Shown here in pieces: positions 38,259 to 45,728 of a stretch of DNA of 56,411 nucleotides. A model generated the notes under the pieces. That model saw nothing but the letters and a program-made list of their open reading frames with translations. It was not told where the DNA came from and ran no database searches. Source of the stretch: a virus. The DNA lies in the IMG/VR virus record IMGVR_UViG_3300010389_000014, positions 5,196 through 61,606 of that record. One strand, 5' to 3'. Each line of letters opens with the position of its first letter. The stretch's first letter is position 1. Position numbers and translations under genes: made by a program.

Positions 38259-38789
38259 ATGATCATCACCACCGCATCCGGCCGTACGGCCAACACCGCT
38301 GACCTCGAGAAGGTTCAGCTCAAGAAGGGCGGTACCGAGTTCAAGATCACCATCCCGGTCGCTTGCGACACGGGCCAGGGTGGCTCGGGAAAGACCTGCT
38401 TCATCAACGTCGAGATCTGGGGCAAGCGCGCCGTGGCCGCTGCCAAGAACCTCGTCGTCGGACAGGTCGTGAACTTCAGCGGTACGCTGGAGGTCACCCC
38501 GTACACCCGCAAGAACGGTGAATTCGCCGGTTCGCCCGGTCAGTACGTCGCCGTCACCAACGTCTCCCACTTCGAGTGGGGTGCCAAGCCGCAGAACGCC
38601 TCCAAGGGCCCCATCTGCGAAGCCTGGTACGAGGGCGATTCCTTCAACGGCGGACGCGTCAGCGTCGCGCTGCCCGAGGACACCGAGTCCAGCGAGAGCA
38701 CCGAAGACCCCGAGGTCGACGATGCCTCCAGCGATCCGATGATGTTCGACGGTTCCGAGGCGGAAGCCGAGGAAGACGAGACCTTCTGA
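38259..38789 (+). CDS. ssb: Single-stranded DNA-binding protein
   Basis: 176 residues. OB fold with FKITIPVACDTG, TCFINVEIWGKRA (central WGK strand), VNFSGTLEVTPYT and VAVTNVSHFEWG; then a disordered acidic tail ending EAEEDETF, the partner-binding tip. Coats ssDNA in replication and recombination and would work with RecA and the ligase. ATG chosen over an upstream in-frame TTG. C-ending codons suggest high expression. Confidence 0.85.
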   Translation: MIITTASGRTANTADLEKVQLKKGGTEFKITIPVACDTGQGGSGKTCFINVEIWGKRAVAAAKNLVVGQVVNFSGTLEVTPYTRKNGEFAGSPGQYVAVTNVSHFEWGAKPQNASKGPICEAWYEGDSFNGGRVSVALPEDTESSESTEDPEVDDASSDPMMFDGSEAEAEEDETF

Positions 38790-38805
38790 TTCATCAGAAC
38801 ATCCT

Positions 38806-38826
38806 GGGTATGATGTAAAACTGCCC
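38806..38826 (+). promoter_or_regulatory. 11-nt-loop hairpin in leader
   Basis: GGGTA-TGATGTAAAAC-TGCCC, preceded by a TTCTGAT/ATCAGAA hairpin that starts at the ssb stop codon. 14 bases before the CTGAAAGG ribosome site of the next gene. Confidence 0.65.
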
Positions 38827-38853
38827 CCCTTCTCCACCTACTGAAAGGTAATC

Positions 38854-39066
38854 ATGAAAGCATCCACATTCGATCGCATCATGAATTCTCCCTTCACCTG
38901 CGACAACTGCGACGAGGAATTCCCTTCCGAGCAGCGTGTCATTCTCGGTGAAGATCTCACCCCTGGGGGTGTCATGTGGTTCTGCAAGCCTTGTGCACAG
39001 ACCCACGCCCCCCTTCCTGACGCAGATGGTCCCCTCCTCATCGACGACGAGGCATCTCCGTTCTAG
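38854..39066 (+). CDS. Small zinc-finger protein
   Basis: 70 residues: FTCDNCDEEFPSEQ and WFCKPCAQTHAP give two CxxC pairs 25 apart, a zinc ribbon like those of many actinophage proteins. Acidic tail. Function unknown. Confidence 0.6.
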   Translation: MKASTFDRIMNSPFTCDNCDEEFPSEQRVILGEDLTPGGVMWFCKPCAQTHAPLPDADGPLLIDDEASPF

Positions 39067-39373
39067 TTCACCCGTCCTCGGGGTTATAGAGGACCCTACT
39101 ATGCGGGTATTGCATAGTTGTTTACCGTTACATGACAACGGTGTAGGAAGGTACCAGTGCTTCTAGTAGCTGGCTTCCGAAACCAATAGCTAGAGTATCC
39201 TGGGTACGATATCATAAAACTGCCTTCCCCTCTCTCTGCCTCTGCCTGAAAGAAGCCTTGCCCTTTGGGCAGGCTACGAAAAAAAATTGACCTGATCCAA
39301 TGAGAGATCAAACTCTCAGGCAATTGGCACAAAAAACTGCCTCTTCAAACAAAAAAATGAAAGGAATTGTTAT
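39067..39373 (+). promoter_or_regulatory. Long structured leader (six or more hairpins)
   Basis: 306 bases without a gene. Perfect stems: GTCCTC/GAGGAC, ACTATGC/GCATAGT, ACCGTT/AACGGT, a variant of the 11-nt-loop hairpin with a 14-nt loop (39202-39225), AGCCT-GCCC/GGGC-GGCT, TGAGAG/CTCTCA, and an A6-loop hairpin GGCA-CAAAAAAC-TGCC (39326-39341). Confidence 0.6.
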
Positions 39374-39733
39374 ATGTCTTACGCAAACTCTCCCGCGAAG
39401 GTTCTTCGCACTGCCCTCAAGCGTCTTCAGAAGCGCTGGGGCAAGGGTGCCTGGGTTGGCAACAAGGAGACTGGCTACAAGGTCTGCATCGAAGGTGCGA
39501 TCTGCAATGCCAATCCCGGTACCAGTCATCGCAGGAATACCACCGAGCCTCAGCGTCAAGCTCTGCTTTACGTCGAGGGTGTCCTTCGCGATGGCGGGAA
39601 ATGGACGTACATTCCGGCATTTAACGATGCCGAGGAGACTACTTTCGAGGATGTTGAGAAGGTCATCAAGGCCGCCATCATCCGCGCCGAGACCGGTGCC
39701 CCCCTTCCTGATCACAGGGATGAACCCTTCTAG
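39374..39733 (+). CDS. DUF6197-like protein
   Basis: 119 residues. KVLRTALKRLQKRWGKGAW, KVCIEGAICNA and YIPAFNDAEETTFEDVEKV follow the pattern of DUF6197, common in actinobacteria and their phages (CxxGAI and the NDA...T..DV end). Biochemical role unknown. Supports an actinobacterial host. Confidence 0.6.
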   Translation: MSYANSPAKVLRTALKRLQKRWGKGAWVGNKETGYKVCIEGAICNANPGTSHRRNTTEPQRQALLYVEGVLRDGGKWTYIPAFNDAEETTFEDVEKVIKAAIIRAETGAPLPDHRDEPF

Positions 39734-40216
39734 TTACGTCGTCACAGCGACGTTAAAAAGATTCTTAGGCTGTGAGCGTCCCCGAGCTTGTCTCGGGGGG
39801 TGAATACCACCTCGCCCTTGCAAAAAACTTAGCATTTATATGCTAATTCAACTGTAACGGTAGCCTTGGCGGGCATAACGTAGGTGAATGAAATTCTACC
39901 TAAATAGGACTAGCCATCCTTGGTAGGCCGGATTTAGTATTGTACCGGTGAAGTCTACGTGCTTCTAACGGCCGGAGGGATTTGATCACCCTCCGGCCCA
40001 TACAAGTTTACCTTAAGTGAGCAATACCCTTATAAAGAAGAAAGCAATATCCTACTATTGGGTGAACAATAGTGCGGACCACTGGGCTTAACAGTGGTGT
40101 AGGATGCAGCGTCCCGTCAGTTGCAAAGCATCCGAACATGTACAGCTGACACAGTCCTGGGCATGACTTAAAACTGTCCCCTTTCTCTAATTTATCCATC
40201 CATCTTCTGGAGTATC
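39734..40216. ncRNA. Structured non-coding region, candidate RNA gene
   Basis: About 480 bases without a gene but full of hairpins: ACGTCG/CGACGT, CCCCGAG/CTCGGGG, TTAGCAT/ATGCTAA, GGCCGGAGGG/CCCTCCGGCC (39970-39998, 10 perfect pairs), CCACTG/CAGTGG, GTCAGTTG/CAGCTGAC, and an 11-nt-loop hairpin GGGCA/TGTCC (40159-40179). CCATCCATC precedes the next gene. Could be a long leader or a trans-acting RNA. Confidence 0.45.
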
Positions 40217-40357
40217 ATGATTGATATCAATTTCATTCCACCGGACTGTTGCGCTCTAAATCTTCATATGTCCAAGCCCGGAGAATGGATTCGTCCTGTC
40301 TCCAGGAATGCTCTGGCAATCGATGAACGCCGAAAGAAGGAACGAGAAAATGGATAA
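40217..40357 (+). CDS. Small basic protein
   Basis: 46 residues, MIDINFIPPDCCALNLHMSK... with a very charged end (DERRKKERENG). SD CTGGAG five bases upstream. Overlaps the oxygenase start by 8 bp. Unknown. Confidence 0.5.
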   Translation: MIDINFIPPDCCALNLHMSKPGEWIRPVSRNALAIDERRKKERENG

Positions 40358-40883
40358 CCTCCAAACCTTCGAGATCACCTATCGCATGAGCGAAGAAAAT
40401 CAGAACAAAATGATTGCTCATTTCGAGCAGGAATTCGCTCCTCTGCTTCAGGAAGATGTCTCCAATTATGCCAAAGGCCGTAAGCGTCTTTGGTTGGAGG
40501 CAGAGCCTACTCTGACGAGGAACTTCTCGTTGACCAGTGCTCATCATGATTCCCGTACTTGGAATTGGATCTTGAAGCATGTTTGGCCTGGTGCCGATCT
40601 CGGTCTCGTCTCTCGTGGCCCCGTCGGTATCACAATGCATCGTGATGCAACCTATGCCGGATGGGAAGCCTATGGCATCAATCTCGGTGAGCCAGTTGTC
40701 TTTGGGTATCGAGAGTGCTATGGCGACTATCGCTATGGCCCTCAGGATGATACCGCTGCGATCACCGAAATCCAATTGCAGCCCGGAGATGTCTTCCGGT
40801 TCAATTGCAAAAATCCTCATGGAGTTCTCTCCCCGATTACCGAAAATCGTTGGAGTGTGAATCTCTGGAGTATGAAACGTTGA
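40350..40883 (+). CDS. 2OG-Fe(II) oxygenase-like protein
   Basis: 177 residues. Metal/cosubstrate residues in order: GITMHRDATYAGWEAYGINL (HxD), a jelly-roll strand LQPGDVFRFNC, then NPHGVLSPITENRWSVNLW (distal His and Arg). This matches the HxD...H...R layout of 2-oxoglutarate oxygenases, e.g. those that hydroxylate proteins or DNA bases. Substrate unknown. ATG at 40350 with AAGGA upstream. Confidence 0.6.
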   Translation: MDNLQTFEITYRMSEENQNKMIAHFEQEFAPLLQEDVSNYAKGRKRLWLEAEPTLTRNFSLTSAHHDSRTWNWILKHVWPGADLGLVSRGPVGITMHRDATYAGWEAYGINLGEPVVFGYRECYGDYRYGPQDDTAAITEIQLQPGDVFRFNCKNPHGVLSPITENRWSVNLWSMKR

Positions 40884-40887
40884 AGCG

Positions 40888-40925
40888 GTGGTATAGTACT
40901 GCATTAGTTTGTGGTACTATACCAC
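40888..40925. terminator. 12-bp stem-loop after oxygenase gene
   Basis: GTGGTATAGTAC pairs perfectly with GTACTATACCAC, loop of 14. No U-run follows, so it may terminate poorly or act as a 3' end stabiliser; the arms also contain TATAGT/ACTATA, which could serve as -10 boxes. Confidence 0.45.
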
Positions 40926-40960
40926 TGTACGTTCTCACTTAAAAAAATAGGAGTCAAGCA

Positions 40961-41197
40961 GTGTTAGTGATAATCGAATTGATCATAATCTTCTTCCTCA
41001 TGGGAGTTATAGCCTACCTGATGATGGAGCTTCACAGGGTTCAAGACAAGTACACTAGTCTCTATCGAAGAACAGCACGTCTTGTTGAAGAAATCGAAGA
41101 TGAGCGCCATGCTAACAACCGGTATGATGTTAGCTTCCATGGCATCATGATCAATCTCAAACATCAGCTGTTCGAAGAACTCCCATATGAAGAATGA
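40961..41197 (+). CDS. Small membrane-anchored protein
   Basis: 78 residues, GTG start with AGGAG seven bases before. N-terminal helix (VIIELIIIFFLMGVIAYLMM) then a coiled-coil-like cytoplasmic part (YRRTARLVEEIEDERHANN). Unknown. Confidence 0.6.
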   Translation: MLVIIELIIIFFLMGVIAYLMMELHRVQDKYTSLYRRTARLVEEIEDERHANNRYDVSFHGIMINLKHQLFEELPYEE

Positions 41198-41245
41198 TCG
41201 CACATGCAATGATACTTTAGTCTAAACTACAACAAAAGGTCGGAT

Positions 41246-41539
41246 ATGAAATACCTCAAGAAAGCCAAAGACTTTGTCATTAGAGTTGTGGTGCTTTCAA
41301 CCAAAAAGGTCATTGACTTCGTCAAAGGCTGCTTTCGCCACGCAGAAGCCATCACCATTCTGGTGCTGTCTTCGCTAGGCGTGAACGCACTACTCTCTGA
41401 AATCCCGTTCTACCTCACTCTCCCCATGTGGGTCGAGATAACGATGGTCATTCCCGTTATCAGTGTGATTCTGATAATGATCCTGACGCGGTCCGCAACT
41501 TGGCGAGCCGAACGTCGTGAGAACTTTGCTGTAGCCTAG
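41246..41539 (+). CDS. Small membrane protein
   Basis: 97 residues: amphipathic basic N-terminus, two hydrophobic segments (AITILVLSSLGVNALLSEI; EITMVIPVISVILIMIL) and a basic end. SD AAAGGTCGG. Unknown. Confidence 0.55.
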   Translation: MKYLKKAKDFVIRVVVLSTKKVIDFVKGCFRHAEAITILVLSSLGVNALLSEIPFYLTLPMWVEITMVIPVISVILIMILTRSATWRAERRENFAVA

Positions 41540-41557
41540 TAGCAGAAAGGGTAATTG

Positions 41558-43270
41558 ATGCTACATACAATCGAATCTGAATTCATCAAGGCTCGACCCT
41601 ACTGGACTACGTTTACTCCTGGCTATTATACCCTGATCAAGGGTAGGCCAGGAACAATTGCAAAGTATACAATGTCAGCTTTGACAGCTGTCAAGAATCT
41701 TATCAAGCGCGAGCCGCTTGATGAAGTAATCGCAGATCGAGTTGCTTCGCATTCGATCAAGTTCATGGTCAAGCCGATCAAGAGTCGTGTTACAAAGGCG
41801 CACCATGTGGTGCGACGTAGTCACCATCATGTACGCAGGTACAATGGTATTGGTGGTCGTGGATGGATTTATGCTCCCGGCCAATACCAAATGGTGATTG
41901 TCTATCATGATGCAAATCGTGTTGGACCACACATCGACGTGCACATTGGTCGTATGTCAATGGTGTATCGGGTCAAGCCCGATCTCTATGCTCAGCTCAA
42001 GACCAACAATGATGGAATGCTCACGGAGAATTCGCGTAAGCTTATCATGGAACATCTACGTTCCGAGATTGGTAAGGGCGCGCAAGTACCGCAAAACCTT
42101 GACCATTCCATGTCGAATGCACGAGCATCCTGGACAAAGGGTGATCCCAACGCCAAATATTACGGCGCTGGTACTACTCGTCAAGTTGTTCATGAGTCTA
42201 CTGTAGACGTATACAAGACAGGTGAAGGACATCCAGTAGAATTCTATGCACCTGCTATCAATCCTCATCGAGGAATGTACATCTACAATCTCTATAGTGG
42301 CGATTCTAAACGTGCGCCCATTTTGATTTGGGGCAACCGTGCTCACAATCCAAGATCATTTGATGACAGACTTCATCTCAAGCTGGTACAACCAGCCGAC
42401 TTCGATGTCGAAGATGAGAAGTTTGATAAGAGCACTAGTACCGCAAAGTATGATGGCTCTTCTTGTTATTTCGTGATCACCCCCAAGGGAACAACAGTTT
42501 GGTCCCCTCGTACCTCCAAGAAGACAGGCCAACAGATCGAGTATACCTATATGCTCGATGGCTTGGCAGGAGTTACTTCAGGCCAGACTATTGTGGGCAT
42601 GGGCGAACTCATGTTCAAGACCAAGTCCCGTATACCGTGGCGCAAGAATGAATATTTGCCACAAGCAGCAGGATCTGGCATCTTGAATTCTCATGACGTA
42701 CTCCCTGATGGAGTTGATGCGGAGATCAGAGTTTACAGAGTGGACAGAGTTGGTCGCAACAAAACGACCAACCTGGACTTCTGGGAGAACAGAGATCTCC
42801 AAGAGCAAGTGTCCAGACTCTCGCATCATTTCCAACCTGTTGAACTAATGGATCCCGAAGAGGCACAAAAGAAAGGATTCGAAGGTGTCGTTGTTGCTCC
42901 TCCCGAGGGTAGTGTCAACGATGCATTCAAGGTCAAATGGTGGACCGATCTCCATGATTGGGAAATCATAAACGTTGATCTCTTCCACGGCAGCAAGGGT
43001 GGACATGCAGGCGTAGTGCGTGCACGTTCACTTGAGTCTGACAAAGAATTCAATCTAGGACCTGGCCAGCTAGGTGATCAAAAGCTCACTGGTGCTATGA
43101 TGGAAAACCCAGATGGATTTGTTGGATCAGTGTTGAAAGTACAATCTCGACACGGGTTTGAAGGAAGAGCTTCAAAGGTTGTTGGTTTTCATGATGACAA
43201 AGGCTTCAATGCCGAGTATTATCCTGAATACCACAAGAACCAAGCAGTTCTAAAACTAGAAAGGAATTAG
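41558..43270 (+). CDS. ATP-dependent DNA ligase with extra N-terminal domain
   Basis: 570 residues. Nucleotidyltransferase motifs: I KYDGSSCYF (nucleophile Lys), III GMGELMFK, IV GFEGVVVAPP, V DAFKVKWWTD; an OB-like domain follows. Seals nicks using ATP. The N-terminal ~240 residues are unusual: QYQMVIVYHDANRVGPHIDVHIGR resembles the LigD phosphoesterase/primase-side pattern (H...HxDxRL). Start ATG with GAAAGGG upstream. Confidence 0.8.
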   Translation: MLHTIESEFIKARPYWTTFTPGYYTLIKGRPGTIAKYTMSALTAVKNLIKREPLDEVIADRVASHSIKFMVKPIKSRVTKAHHVVRRSHHHVRRYNGIGGRGWIYAPGQYQMVIVYHDANRVGPHIDVHIGRMSMVYRVKPDLYAQLKTNNDGMLTENSRKLIMEHLRSEIGKGAQVPQNLDHSMSNARASWTKGDPNAKYYGAGTTRQVVHESTVDVYKTGEGHPVEFYAPAINPHRGMYIYNLYSGDSKRAPILIWGNRAHNPRSFDDRLHLKLVQPADFDVEDEKFDKSTSTAKYDGSSCYFVITPKGTTVWSPRTSKKTGQQIEYTYMLDGLAGVTSGQTIVGMGELMFKTKSRIPWRKNEYLPQAAGSGILNSHDVLPDGVDAEIRVYRVDRVGRNKTTNLDFWENRDLQEQVSRLSHHFQPVELMDPEEAQKKGFEGVVVAPPEGSVNDAFKVKWWTDLHDWEIINVDLFHGSKGGHAGVVRARSLESDKEFNLGPGQLGDQKLTGAMMENPDGFVGSVLKVQSRHGFEGRASKVVGFHDDKGFNAEYYPEYHKNQAVLKLERN

Positions 43271-43274
43271 ATAT

Positions 43275-43484
43275 ATGTTTTTTGTAGCATTTCTTATGGG
43301 TTTCATGTGCGGCATTGCGGTCGTTATGTCGTATCGTGCCAATCAAGTAATTGACAGAGATACCGCCTACATAGGACTTGAGATTCGTAGTCGTGATCTG
43401 ATCAATGCAATCGAAGATCCACAAAGAGACGTACTGAAGCCAATTACGGAGCTTGAAGCTTACCTCCTGCTGAACGCAGTATAG
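43275..43484 (+). CDS. Small membrane-anchored protein
   Basis: 69 residues: N-terminal membrane helix (FFVAFLMGFMCGIAVVMSY), then a soluble tail. AGAAAGGAA (SD) overlaps the ligase's last codons. Unknown. Confidence 0.55.
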   Translation: MFFVAFLMGFMCGIAVVMSYRANQVIDRDTAYIGLEIRSRDLINAIEDPQRDVLKPITELEAYLLLNAV

Positions 43485-43544
43485 ATTAAAGCGGGTAAGG
43501 TCAATCAAAGATTGAAACACTTTATACAAAATATAGGAATCATT

Positions 43545-43691
43545 TTGTATAAAGGCATCGACACAGTGATTGATCTAATTAGAGCCATTCTTGGCAAGAA
43601 CCACTGCCCATGGTGTCGCGTGATAGATGAGAATTTCATTGAGCGCTGGGCTGGTGGATATATTTACGCATTGATCAAGATCATCTTCTGA
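43545..43691 (+). CDS. Small CxxC protein, TTG start
   Basis: 48 residues: DLIRAILGKNHCPWCRVIDENF; one CxxC. TTG at 43545 lies six bases after AGGA; a GTG at 43566 is another option. Unknown. Confidence 0.4.
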   Translation: MYKGIDTVIDLIRAILGKNHCPWCRVIDENFIERWAGGYIYALIKIIF

Positions 43692-43829
43692 TAGAAGATT
43701 TGGTTAGTAGGCTAACAGCCGAATGCAACCAAAGCTGTTTGGATTGTGACCCAGATAGTGGTGGCAGAGTAGGGGTTTACTCCCCTGTTCGTGGCCACCC
43801 TCCCCTTCAATATTCTGAAAGGTGTTAAA

Positions 43830-44384
43830 ATGCAAGCAACAGATTTGATGACAGTGACTGACGTTGCCAAAGCCCAGGCTGCTGGCAATGTACAGTTTCA
43901 TTTCTTCTATGGTGGTACCTTCTCGCAGTGGCATTCTTCGCCGTTTGAAGATGAAGCAGGAGTTCATTACGCTACTGCGGAACACTATATGATGTATCAC
44001 AAGGCACGTGTGTTTGGTGATGAGGCCGCCATGGCAATGATTGCCAACTCCACCGATCCCTCTTATGCCAAGCGCATGGGACGTAAGGTTGCTGGATTTG
44101 ATCCCCACGTCTGGGATGAGCACAAGATCGACATCGTACTCAAGGGATCTATGCTGAAGTATGCATCCAATGAGCGGCTCAAGAACATCTTGCTAGACAC
44201 TGGTGATACCGTGCTGGTCGAAGCTTCGCCCTATGATAAAATCTGGGGCATAGGACTAGCCGAAGGTGCTACAGATTCCTATGATGCAACCAGATGGAGG
44301 GGTCAGAACCTGTTGGGCTTTTGCTTGATGGAGGCTCGTAACCGTCTTGCTGCTCATAATGTCAACGAAGGAGTTAGAGGATAA
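43830..44384 (+). CDS. NADAR-domain protein (YbiA-like)
   Basis: 184 residues. FFYGGTFSQWHSSPF, ATAEHYMMYHKARVF, KIDIVLKGSMLKYASNERLKN split over two helices, SPYDKIWGIGL and RGQNLLGFCLMEARNRL are the NADAR signature. Known members hydrolyse N-glycosidic bonds of riboflavin intermediates or remove ADP-ribose from guanine. In a phage, reversal of ADP-ribosylation-based defence is plausible. ATG at 43830 with GAAAGGTG upstream. Paired with DUF4326. Confidence 0.85.
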   Translation: MQATDLMTVTDVAKAQAAGNVQFHFFYGGTFSQWHSSPFEDEAGVHYATAEHYMMYHKARVFGDEAAMAMIANSTDPSYAKRMGRKVAGFDPHVWDEHKIDIVLKGSMLKYASNERLKNILLDTGDTVLVEASPYDKIWGIGLAEGATDSYDATRWRGQNLLGFCLMEARNRLAAHNVNEGVRG

Positions 44385-44385
44385 C

Positions 44386-44700
44386 ATGCCTCTTGTGTAT
44401 TCGAAAAGAGTAGAATCGAAAGTCTATCCGCCCGATGCAGTATATGTTGGACGACCGACCAAATTCGGTAATCAGTTCATAGTCGGTAAAGACGGTGATC
44501 AGACTTTTTGTGCCACGGAGTACTACCTCTGGTTGCTCAATACCAAAGAGGGACAGGAAATGGCGCAAGTTGCACGAGAAGAACTTTCAGGCAAGGATCT
44601 CATCTGCTGGTGTGTTGATGGTATCGATGACTCCGGACCGCTCCTATGCCACGCTCAAGCACTAATGAAAGTAGCAAATTCTCAACCAGATAAAGAGTAA
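44386..44700 (+). CDS. DUF4326 protein
   Basis: 104 residues: VYVGRPTKFGNQFIVG, LICWCVDGIDDSGPLLCHAQ, LMKVANSQ. This is the DUF4326 layout (GRPtkfGNpf ... CHa..L...AN). Often neighbours NADAR genes in phages, as here with 1 bp between. Role unknown, probably linked to the NADAR substrate. Confidence 0.75.
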   Translation: MPLVYSKRVESKVYPPDAVYVGRPTKFGNQFIVGKDGDQTFCATEYYLWLLNTKEGQEMAQVAREELSGKDLICWCVDGIDDSGPLLCHAQALMKVANSQPDKE

Positions 44701-44702
44701 TC

Positions 44703-44909
44703 ATGTTCCACGATAATTTATCTGAAACCTTCTTTCAAACTTTGGCTGGCATTCTTGTAGCTGCTGTTGTAATTATTACTCTTGCAGTAATTCTTACAGA
44801 CGTAGCAAACAATAATGCAGCAAAAGACGAAAAGAAGAACCAACAAGTAATCGAGACATGTGCAGACACTCCAGATCCCGGTGTCTGTATGGCACTGGCA
44901 TTTGATTGA
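44703..44909 (+). CDS. Small membrane-anchored protein
   Basis: 68 residues with one span (LAGILVAAVVIITLAVILTD) and a periplasm-style Cys pair (IETCADTPDPGVCMAL). Overlap-free but only 2 bp after DUF4326. Unknown. Confidence 0.55.
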   Translation: MFHDNLSETFFQTLAGILVAAVVIITLAVILTDVANNNAAKDEKKNQQVIETCADTPDPGVCMALAFD

Positions 44910-44951
44910 ACAATGACCGCGGGGCTATAGCTCAGTTGGTTAGAGCGTGAT

Positions 44952-44957
44952 ATAATA
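44952..44957 (+). promoter_or_regulatory. -10 box for HNH gene
   Basis: TATAAT directly before the HNH start with only 5 bases between; no ribosome site. A leaderless transcript is likely. Confidence 0.4.
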
Positions 44958-44961
44958 TAGA

Positions 44962-45351
44962 ATGGCTTCAGCTGAATATCAACGCATTAGATATCATACA
45001 AATCGCTCTATTCTCATTGAAGAATTAGGCGGTAAATGCGTTGTTTGTAATTCAACTGAAGATCTTCAATTTGATCACGTAGATCCTGAATTAAAGTCTT
45101 TTAATATAGGAGAATCTTTCAATCGATCTTTAAAGACTCTTAGAAAAGAAGCTTCAAAATGTCAACTTTTATGTCGAAAACACCATGAAAATAAAACTTC
45201 TCAAGAGTTTGCTAATCGTGTTCCTCATAACAAAGGTAAAGTAACACACGGTAAACACTACACCGCTTACACATTAAAATGTGGATGTAATCTGTGTTTA
45301 TTATTTCGTCTTGATAGAAATAAACATAGACGTCTAGGGCTGGAAGCTTAG
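44962..45351 (+). CDS. HNH homing endonuclease
   Basis: 129 residues: CVVCNST, LQFDHVDPE (HNH His), LLCRKHHENKTS (second Cys and His), C-terminal CGCNLC zinc pair. AT-rich codons unlike the neighbours. Inserted in a tRNA gene; its last codons and stop lie inside the following tRNA (first 15 bases). Likely cuts phage genomes lacking the insertion. Confidence 0.85.
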   Translation: MASAEYQRIRYHTNRSILIEELGGKCVVCNSTEDLQFDHVDPELKSFNIGESFNRSLKTLRKEASKCQLLCRKHHENKTSQEFANRVPHNKGKVTHGKHYTAYTLKCGCNLCLLFRLDRNKHRRLGLEA

Positions 45352-45410
45352 CGGTTAAGCAGCCGTCTCATAAACGGTCGTTAGCGAGGGTTCAAATCCC
45401 TCTCAGCCCA
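45337..45410 (+). tRNA. tRNA with CAT anticodon (Met or lysidine-Ile)
   Basis: Acceptor GGGCTGG/TCAGCCC, D-arm GCTT/AAGC, anticodon arm GCCGT-CTCATAA-ACGGT, T-arm GAGGG-TTCAAAT-CCCTC, discriminator A. No CCA. Abuts the 3' half of the split tRNA without a gap. Confidence 0.85.
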
Positions 45411-45471
45411 CTTGGTCGTGGGTTCGAGCCCCAGTGGCCCCACCAAATTAATCGAAAGGTAATACATCATC

Positions 45472-45546
45472 ATGCAGAAGAAAATTGCAGATCTCATTGA
45501 ACGCATGGAGCAGGGTAAATTCCTTTTCAGACGTAAGAGAAGATGA
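45472..45546 (+). CDS. 24-residue basic peptide
   Basis: MQKKIADLIERMEQGKFLFRRKRR. GAAAGG upstream, spacing slightly long. Amphipathic and basic. Confidence 0.4.
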   Translation: MQKKIADLIERMEQGKFLFRRKRR

Positions 45547-45564
45547 AATAATAGAGGAGTAAGT

Positions 45565-45693
45565 ATGCTTGAAATCATTGGGGCAATAGGGGTATTCTCA
45601 GTCTTCTGTTTCATTGTAAACGCTCTCAGTGTTGTGATTAAACCGAAAGTTAAGAATACGACCTCACCCAATGAAAAAGATACGAAGGCATAA
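45565..45693 (+). CDS. Small single-span membrane protein
   Basis: 42 residues: IIGAIGVFSVFCFIVNALSV plus a Lys/Thr-rich tail. Good SD (GAGGAG, 6 bases). Confidence 0.5.
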   Translation: MLEIIGAIGVFSVFCFIVNALSVVIKPKVKNTTSPNEKDTKA

Positions 45694-45728
45694 AGTAAAC
45701 CTTACCAATACCTTACAGAAAGTTTATT

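Larger units (their letters stand above)
44921..45445 (+). tRNA. tRNA gene split by an HNH/tRNA insertion
   Basis: 5' part 44921-~44949: GGGGCTA acceptor strand, TA, D-arm GCTC/GAGC. 3' part ~45411-45445: CTTGGTC, T-arm GTGGG-TTCGAGC-CCCAG, TGGCCCC acceptor strand, encoded ACCA. GGGGCTA pairs with TGGCCCC over 7 positions, so both belong to one tRNA (Ile-like body). The anticodon arm is missing or disrupted; between lie an HNH gene and a complete tRNA. Probably inactive unless joined in trans. Confidence 0.65.

Noticed and set aside
44921-45445. Group I intron in the tRNA
   Set aside because: No room for a catalytic core between the halves; the space is filled by the HNH gene and another tRNA.
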